DNA from: Siminovitchia fordii DSM 16014 = CIP 108821
GTDB lineage: Bacteria > Bacillota > Bacilli > Bacillales > Bacillaceae_C
DNA: 47,186 nt
Reading direction: 5' to 3'
Assembly (NCBI RefSeq): GCF_000374565.1
Contig: NZ_KB894711.1
Coordinates: 1-47,186 of the forward strand
Shown: positions 42,112 through 47,186 of the stretch, in pieces
How positions within the stretch are numbered: the first letter of the stretch is position 1
How the letters are laid out: every line of letters begins with the position of its first letter
Notes under the pieces: model-generated
Database searches by the model: none
Told to the model about the DNA's origin: nothing
What the model saw: only the letters and a program-made list of their open reading frames with translations
Made by a program: the position numbers and the translations under genes

Positions 42112-43038
42112 GTGTTGAAACCGGGATTGTTGACGACAATCCAAGACTTGGGAAGGCATGGCTATCAAAAATACGGATTGGCGGTATCGGGACCCGCTGA
42201 CGGGTATTCCCACCGGATGGCTAATATTATAGTAGGAAACGGTGAAAACGCGGCGTTGTTGGAAGTGACTCTTATGGGGCTGAAATTGCTTGTGAGAGAA
42301 CCGGGTATCATCGCAATCACCGGCGGAGACCTCAGTCCGGGTATAAACGGAAAAGAGGCGCCAATGTGGAAGTCTATCAAAGTTGCAGAGGGGGACGTGA
42401 TCGAATTCAAGGGCGCGCGCTCGGGATGCAGGTCATATCTGGCTGTGGCCGGGGGTTTTGATGTTCCACAGGTATTGGGAAGCAGATCTACTGATCTTGT
42501 TGGAAAAATAGGCGGAATGGAAGGAAGGGCTTTAAAAAAAGGGGATATTCTCCGGGTCTTTCCGAAACCAAATGGCCGGCTGAAGGGGAGGCTCCTGCCT
42601 GATAACCTTATCCCTGAGTATCCAAGTGACGTCCAAATCCGAGTGATTCTCGGTCCTCAGGATGAATCTTTTACAGAAAAGGGAATTCGAACGTTCCTCT
42701 CCTCCGCTTACAAGGTTACACAACAAGTGGACAGGATGGGATGCAGGTTGGAAGGTCCTGTTATTGAACATGTGGAGTCGGCTGATATTATTTCGGAAGG
42801 TATTTTTTACGGGGCCATCCAGGTGCCAAAAAATGGACAGCCTATCATTTTTCTTGTCGGAAGACAGAGTATCGGCGGCTACACCAAAATCGGGGGAGTC
42901 ATCGCCGTTGATCTTCCGAAGCTTGGGCAGGTAAAGCCGGGGGATACCGTCACTTTCACTAAGATTTCAATAGAGGAAGCACAGGAAGAGCTAAGAAAGC
43001 AGGAACATAACTTCCGGATATTACAAGCGACTTGCTAA
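42112..43038 (+). CDS. pxpC: 5-oxoprolinase subunit PxpC (KipA family)
   Basis: A protein of at least 308 residues: KPGLLTTIQDLGRHGYQKYG at the start, GPADGYSHRMANIIVGN, SYLAVAGGFDVPQVLGSRST and GQPIIFLVGRQSIGGYTKIG, all typical of KipA/PxpC and the homologous half of urea carboxylase. The first standard start, GTG at 42112, lies 17 bases after the strong AAAGGAGG (42087-42094), too far. An in-frame ATA at 42103 is 8 bases away and would give the family's usual N-terminus (MFEVLKPG), so a rare ATA start is likely; the coordinates give the conservative GTG. It follows pxpB by 36 bases. Confidence 0.92.
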   Translation: MLKPGLLTTIQDLGRHGYQKYGLAVSGPADGYSHRMANIIVGNGENAALLEVTLMGLKLLVREPGIIAITGGDLSPGINGKEAPMWKSIKVAEGDVIEFKGARSGCRSYLAVAGGFDVPQVLGSRSTDLVGKIGGMEGRALKKGDILRVFPKPNGRLKGRLLPDNLIPEYPSDVQIRVILGPQDESFTEKGIRTFLSSAYKVTQQVDRMGCRLEGPVIEHVESADIISEGIFYGAIQVPKNGQPIIFLVGRQSIGGYTKIGGVIAVDLPKLGQVKPGDTVTFTKISIEEAQEELRKQEHNFRILQATC

Positions 43039-43059
43039 TAGGAAAGGGGAATTGCCACA

Positions 43060-43824
43060 ATGAAAAAAACGATTGACTTAAATTGTGATATGGGTGAAAG
43101 TTTCGGTCAGTATAAGCTGGGAAATGACGATGAAGTTATTCAATATATCTCTTCGGCCAATGTGGCCTGCGGCTTTCATGCAGGAGACCCGAATATTATG
43201 GATCATACCGTGAAAATCGCCAAAGAGCACGGCGTGGGAGTCGGAGCCCATCCAAGCTTCCCGGATCTGGCTGGATTCGGGAGGAGGAACATGGACATTC
43301 CAAGAGATGAATTGATGAACCTGATTATTTATCAAATTGGCGCCCTGGATATCTTTTGCCAAAAACACGGGGTAATCATGACACATGTGAAGCCACATGG
43401 AAACTTGAACAACATGGCTGATTCCGACGAACAGCTGGCGATCAATATCGTTGATGCCATCCTATCTGTCAGGCCTGATCTTCCGGTTTTTGTAAAGCCG
43501 TATTCTCAGCTTCATAAGGTGGCTGAGCGGAAGGGGCTTCCATTTAAGTTGGAGATATTCGCGGATCGTGCTTACCGTAAGGACTTCTCATTAGTTTCCA
43601 GAAGAGAAGAAGGCGCTGTGATTTCGGATCCGGAGTACGTAGCAGAACGGATCATCCGGATGGTCACAGAAGGCAAGGTAAAAGCAATCACAGGGGAAGA
43701 GATAGAAGTGAATGGGGAAACAATCTGTGTCCACGGAGATACGCCGACAGCATTGGAAATGATTAAAATTATAAAAAGAAGGTTGGAAGAGGCCGGGATT
43801 GAAGTGAAATCGCCCTTTGCTTAA
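43060..43824 (+). CDS. pxpA: 5-oxoprolinase subunit PxpA (LamB/YcsF family)
   Basis: A 254-residue protein with the full LamB/YcsF signature: DLNCDMGESFGQYKLGND, NVACGFHAGDPNIM, GAHPSFPDLAGFGRR, THVKPHGNLNN and the late CVHGDTPTA. It is the third subunit of the 5-oxoprolinase. GGAAAGGGG precedes the ATG by about 12 bases. It is 21 bases after pxpC and is followed by a small symporter accessory gene and a symporter gene. Confidence 0.95.
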   Translation: MKKTIDLNCDMGESFGQYKLGNDDEVIQYISSANVACGFHAGDPNIMDHTVKIAKEHGVGVGAHPSFPDLAGFGRRNMDIPRDELMNLIIYQIGALDIFCQKHGVIMTHVKPHGNLNNMADSDEQLAINIVDAILSVRPDLPVFVKPYSQLHKVAERKGLPFKLEIFADRAYRKDFSLVSRREEGAVISDPEYVAERIIRMVTEGKVKAITGEEIEVNGETICVHGDTPTALEMIKIIKRRLEEAGIEVKSPFA

Positions 43825-43848
43825 ACAATAACGACTGAGGTGGTCAGC

Positions 43849-44016
43849 ATGAATTGGTTTACTGATATGTTTTGGATCTGGCTGTTTGGTGCAGCTCCGA
43901 TCATTTTATCCCTTGTGTTTGGTACTTACTATTTAAGAAATGATAGGTTTCCTTGGGAAAAAAATAGAGACCGGGTTGAAGATAAAGAAACCGATACAAA
44001 AAGTCTTACATCCTAG
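43849..44016 (+). CDS. Small symporter accessory membrane protein (55 residues)
   Basis: ATG at 43849 opens a 55-residue frame with one membrane helix (FWIWLFGAAPIILSLVFGTY) followed by a charged tail with WEKNRDR. It has the shape of the small accessory proteins that precede SSS-family symporters in Bacillaceae, and its stop is 12 bases before the symporter start. GAGGTGG lies 6 bases upstream of the ATG. It probably assembles with the symporter; function inferred from shape and position. Confidence 0.75.
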   Translation: MNWFTDMFWIWLFGAAPIILSLVFGTYYLRNDRFPWEKNRDRVEDKETDTKSLTS

Positions 44017-44028
44017 GGAGGAAACAAC

Positions 44029-45462
44029 GTGAATTCACATATTTTACTCGGTATAGCTGTTGTTTTACTGTTGATGTTTGGGGTAGCCGTTTACTCTTAT
44101 ATGAAATCGAAAGATTTGCTTTCCTTTTATATTGCGGAAAGGGGAGGGAAATGGTACCTCATTCTAGGTTCACTTTTCGCATCTGGTATTAGCGGTGCTT
44201 CCTTTTTGGGAATGATGTCCTACTATTATGATCTGGGAGCAGGGACTCTCTGGATTAACATAGGAATTGCCTGGAGCTATTTCGTTCTTTGTTTCTTTAT
44301 TGGACCGAAACTGCGCAGGTTTGGTCAACTTACCATTCCTGATTATCTGGCCAATCGGTTTGACAGTCCACTATTAGGACCGGTATTTTCCATCATTGCT
44401 TCTGTTTGGATGGTTGTTCTCCTGGGATCACTATATGTACAGGGAGGGTTATTGCTCTCAGAACTATTTGGTATGAGTTATGCTTCCAGTACAATTATTA
44501 TTTGCGCCATGGTGATCATATTTACGATTTTAGGAGGAATGGTAGTTGTTCTTAATACCGATTTTATCGCTATGTTCATACTGACTGCCGCATTGGTTAT
44601 CACAGTGCCTTTCTTGGTTAAAGCCACCGAAGGCTGGGGCCCTGTAACTGAATCTTTACATGCGGCGCAGCCTGACTACTTTACAAATGCTGGTGAATTG
44701 ACTCCATTCATGGCATTCTCTTGGCTTTTCATCTGGCTGTTCGGCTATTTAGGGAATCCGGGTTACTTAACCAGATTCTACGCGGCTTCAAGCGTCAGGG
44801 ACATTGTTAAAGCAGGCATGGCCATTGCATTGATTTATCTTCCGGTGTCATTTATATTCTTTGGGTCTTCATTCTTTGCGAAAACCATTTACCCAAATAT
44901 AGAAGATTCGGAGACAATTTGGTTAACATACACGTTTGATCTTGTTCCTCCATTTATTGTGGGGATTGCAATGGCAGGTCTGTTTGTAGCCATTTTATCC
45001 TCTGCAAATACTTGGCTTTTGGCAGGAGCAACAAGTTTGGGAAGAGATATTTATCAGAAACTTTTGAATAAGGATGTTTCTGAAAAGAAGCTTCTTGTTG
45101 TGACCAAATTGCTTGTTATTTTCTTGGGAGCCCTTTCAGTCCCAATTGGCATTTGGCGTCCCGCTTATATTATGGAGATGATGAATCTTGCCTATCTAAT
45201 TGCAGGAAGTACAGGTGGCTTAATCATTATTATGAGCATGTATTACCGCAGTATGACAAAAGAGGCTGCCTGGGGAGGAATCATCTCCGGCAGTATCATT
45301 GCCATCAGTTGGAAGCTTATGCAGAGGTATGGGGTAATTCCGGCTGAAATTGACCCGATGATTCCGACATTAATCGTTACATGTATTGTCATTATCGTTA
45401 TCAGCAAGCTGACAAAGCCGTCGAAAAAAATGATAGCTGTTTTTGAAAAAATGGCAAGCTAG
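44029..45462 (+). CDS. Sodium:solute symporter (SSS family) of the pxp operon
   Basis: A 477-residue protein with about 13 membrane helices and SSS-family features: LSFYIAERGGKWYLILGSLFASGISGASFLG region near the start, TILGGMVVVLNTDFIAM, and AGLFVAILSSANTWLLAGATSLGRDIYQ with the sodium-site serines. The start is GTG at 44029 with TAGGGAGG 7 bases upstream. Placed between pxpA and the kipR-like gene, it is the probable importer of pyroglutamate or a related acid. It is only distantly similar to the PutP-like symporter at 37338. Confidence 0.88.
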   Translation: MNSHILLGIAVVLLLMFGVAVYSYMKSKDLLSFYIAERGGKWYLILGSLFASGISGASFLGMMSYYYDLGAGTLWINIGIAWSYFVLCFFIGPKLRRFGQLTIPDYLANRFDSPLLGPVFSIIASVWMVVLLGSLYVQGGLLLSELFGMSYASSTIIICAMVIIFTILGGMVVVLNTDFIAMFILTAALVITVPFLVKATEGWGPVTESLHAAQPDYFTNAGELTPFMAFSWLFIWLFGYLGNPGYLTRFYAASSVRDIVKAGMAIALIYLPVSFIFFGSSFFAKTIYPNIEDSETIWLTYTFDLVPPFIVGIAMAGLFVAILSSANTWLLAGATSLGRDIYQKLLNKDVSEKKLLVVTKLLVIFLGALSVPIGIWRPAYIMEMMNLAYLIAGSTGGLIIIMSMYYRSMTKEAAWGGIISGSIIAISWKLMQRYGVIPAEIDPMIPTLIVTCIVIIVISKLTKPSKKMIAVFEKMAS

Positions 45463-45478
45463 AAATGAGTTTATAGCT

Positions 45479-45497
45479 TTTTATCGTTCCGATAAAA
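45479..45497. promoter_or_regulatory. Palindromic operator upstream of the IclR gene
   Basis: TTTTATCG-TTC-CGATAAAA is a perfect palindrome 24 bases before the IclR start codon and just after the symporter stop. The position fits autoregulation by the IclR protein. It is too AT-rich to be a strong terminator. Confidence 0.5.
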
Positions 45498-45520
45498 TAT
45501 GTGAACAAAGAGGAATGTAA

Positions 45521-46297
45521 ATGAATCAAAGTGTTATGAAAGCGCTCGGACTCTTAAATTTTTTCACTGAAACTGAGGTTGACCTTACCCTGAGCGAGTT
45601 GGCGCAGCGTTCGAAATTGCCCAAAGCGACAGTATTTCGTTTACTGTCGTCCTTGGAGCATATGGGGTTTTTGGTGAAATCCAAACATTCGGACCAGAAC
45701 GTCCGCTATCGGCTCGGCCTGAAGCTGTTGGAACTGGGCAGCCTTGTAGCGGATCAGTTGGAATTGCGCCGGGTAGCCCAGCCTATGATGAAACATCTTC
45801 AGTCAGAGATTAACGAGACCATCCACCTTGTGATCCGGGAAGGGGATGAGGCGGTATATATTGAGAAAGTGGAGAGCAATCATGCATTGCGGCTGTATAC
45901 GAGAATAGGGAGAAGATCGCCGCTCTCACTGGGTTCCGGACCCCAACTCCTTCTCGCCTTTTTACCCGAGGCGGAGCAGCAAAGGATTATTTCGGGAATG
46001 TCATTCCGAAAATTTACCAATAACACCATTACAAAGAAAAGCGATTTGCTTGAAAAAATCCAACGGACGAAAGAACAGGGCTTCACCTTAAGTTATGGTG
46101 AACAGGATGAGGGGACAATTGGATTCTCGTACCCTGTTTTTGACCGGACTGCAAACGTGATTGCCGCCCTTAGCGTGAGTGGGCCCGACACCCGCTTATC
46201 CGGTGAACACATGGAATATGCCCAGCGCAAAGCGAAAGAAACTGCCAATGAAATCTCCAAGAAGCTGGGATATATCAAGGTAACATCCACGGTTTGA
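45521..46297 (+). CDS. IclR-family regulator (KipR-like)
   Basis: A 258-residue protein with an N-terminal winged helix (LTLSELAQRSKLPKATVFRL, about 22-41) and a C-terminal IclR effector domain (about 75-250: LRLYTRIGRRSPLSLGSG and GFTLSYGEQDEGTIGFSYPV). IclR proteins usually repress catabolic operons until a small acid binds. In B. subtilis the IclR protein KipR represses the kip/pxp operon, and the position here, directly downstream of the pxp genes, points to the same role. AGAGGAATGTAA precedes the ATG. Confidence 0.88.
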   Translation: MNQSVMKALGLLNFFTETEVDLTLSELAQRSKLPKATVFRLLSSLEHMGFLVKSKHSDQNVRYRLGLKLLELGSLVADQLELRRVAQPMMKHLQSEINETIHLVIREGDEAVYIEKVESNHALRLYTRIGRRSPLSLGSGPQLLLAFLPEAEQQRIISGMSFRKFTNNTITKKSDLLEKIQRTKEQGFTLSYGEQDEGTIGFSYPVFDRTANVIAALSVSGPDTRLSGEHMEYAQRKAKETANEISKKLGYIKVTSTV

Positions 46298-46758
46298 GAG
46301 TTTCGTAAATGTGTGGGGGTACGAGGTCAGTATTGTGCGGCCATTAGTGAGAATCGTTCTATTGAATCGGTCATAAGGCGAGTAAATGGAATAATCGGAG
46401 AAAGTGGCTTCACCGCTCGTCTTATGCTTGTCGCCGATAAGCAGGCACTCTCGCACTTCATTTTTCCCCTTATGCCCTTATGAATCATGATGAGCAGAGT
46501 AATTAGCGATAATCAGTGAAAAAAGAGGCCATGGTCCCCGAGTAGTCAAACACATAGAAAAAACGGCATACAAGAGCGGTTCAGGGCTCTCGAACGAGAA
46601 TGCAAATGAAGTGAACAGAAGAGGAGAACGCCCCAAAGCTTTTAGATGATTATAAAGCTGCCATGATCAGTAAAACAAAATCACCTGTCAAAATTTGCTT
46701 CGTGAATTTGCACGAGGCATTTTATAAAGTCGTTAAAGAATGAAAGGGAGTATTTTCC
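46298..46758. other. Spacer before accB with gene remnants
   Basis: An imperfect inverted pair, CATAAGGCGAG and CTCGTCTTATG, lies at about 46373-46427. A plus-strand tail at about 46637-46742 (DDYKAAMISKTKSPVKICFV) is protein-like and ends in TGA just before the accB ribosome binding site; it may be the 3' remnant of a lost gene. No intact gene seen. Confidence 0.4.
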
Positions 46759-47186
46759 ATGTTAAAAGTCCAGGAAATCCGCGAAATGATCAAGTTGATT
46801 GACCAGTCGGACATTGATGAATTTGTTTATAAACAAGACGATTGTAAAATTAAAATGAAAAAGAAAGGGAATCATCCTGTTCAGGAAACTGTCCGATATG
46901 TGACAGAACCTATGCTTGCTTCTCAGCCAGCCTCCCAAAAGGTAACCAGCTTCGAACAGCCGGCTGCGCAGCAGCAGGCGCCTGTCGCAACTGAATCGAC
47001 TCAAAGCTCCGGGGCGGAAGAGAAAAGCAAATTACATGAAATTGTTTCTCCGATGGTCGGCACTTTTTACCAGGCTTCCTCTCCCGACAGCGATCCGTAT
47101 GTAAAAGTAGGTTCGGAAGTCACTTCGGATTCTATCGTTTGTATTGTGGAAGCAATGAAGCTATTCAATGAGATCGAAGCGGAAGT
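46759..47186 (+). CDS. accB: Biotin carboxyl carrier protein (partial, runs off the edge)
   Basis: The first 142 residues of a BCCP: N-terminal helix [20 protein letters not shown], a Gln/Ala/Pro-rich linker (about 50-85), and the biotinyl domain with [22 protein letters not shown] and the biotin-lysine motif [21 protein letters not shown] lies 10 bases before the ATG at 46759. BCCP and biotin carboxylase genes often accompany pxpABC in Bacillaceae, so accC probably follows outside the window. This may be a second, pathway-specific copy rather than the housekeeping one. Confidence 0.92.
   Translation, partial: MLKVQEIREMIKLIDQSDIDEFVYKQDDCKIKMKKKGNHPVQETVRYVTEPMLASQPASQKVTSFEQPAAQQQAPVATESTQSSGAEEKSKLHEIVSPMVGTFYQASSPDSDPYVKVGSEVTSDSIVCIVEAMKLFNEIEAE

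Noticed and set aside
1-47186. CRISPR arrays, rRNA, tRNA, prophage structural genes
   Set aside because: I looked for regular direct repeats, conserved RNA sequences and phage gene blocks and saw none.

Overview
The window is from a low-GC Gram-positive bacterium, almost certainly a member of the Bacillaceae (a Bacillus, Cytobacillus or Mesobacillus type). The grounds are strong AGGAGG ribosome binding sites, sigma-A promoters, CcpA-type cre sites, a preQ1 riboswitch ahead of queCDE, a GlnK/GlnL-type two-component system, KipI/KipA/KipR-type genes, and secreted peptidases carrying FIMAH domains. No rRNA, tRNA or CRISPR array was found.

Layout. 1-233: end of an IS21-type insertion sequence, abutting the 3' end of an MFS exporter gene (238-1386). 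1387-2586: mostly decayed DNA that holds one compact transcription unit (promoter, 48-codon ORF, terminator). 2587-9972: housekeeping and stress genes: a polysaccharide deacetylase, two small membrane proteins, a DJ-1/PfpI protein with an extra C-terminal domain, a SHOCT protein, an OmpR-type two-component system, a nucleotidyltransferase and a lipoprotein. 10707-21355: a peptide and amino-acid scavenging block: secreted M19 dipeptidase, DAACS-type symporter, GlnK-like sensor kinase, two secreted M14 carboxypeptidases with FIMAH tails, and the GlnL/YcbB-like response regulator. The kinase and regulator are separated by the two peptidases. A GlnL-type direct repeat lies just upstream of the symporter promoter. 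21632-23596: preQ1 riboswitch and queC-queD-queE.

24042-29252: a GntR/FadR-type regulator with its own palindromic operator and two cre-like sites, a 30-residue membrane peptide, the hydantoinase/oxoprolinase pair HyuA-HyuB, and a 64-residue Cys-rich protein. 30109-30951: an orphan protein with a Tudor-like N-terminus. 31430-40584: an oxidation cluster. A minus-strand operon (SDR, FAD amine/amino-acid oxidoreductase, EtfB, EtfA) diverges from an ornithine-cyclodeaminase-family gene; a PutP-like sodium symporter and a CdaR/PucR-type activator follow. I infer that it oxidises a secondary or cyclic amino acid and passes electrons to ETF. 40729-41120: a broken 4-aminobutyrate-type aminotransferase.

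41353-47186: the PxpB-PxpC-PxpA 5-oxoprolinase operon with a small symporter accessory protein, a second sodium symporter, a KipR-like IclR regulator, and a biotin carboxyl carrier protein cut by the window edge.

Taken together, 10-47 kb looks like a nitrogen and carbon scavenging region: peptides are cut outside the cell, amino acids and cyclic derivatives (glutamate, pyroglutamate, hydantoin-like or imino acids) are imported by sodium symporters, rings are opened, and the products are oxidised. Several cre-like sites suggest carbon catabolite control. Substrates are inferred from families and context, not shown by the sequence.
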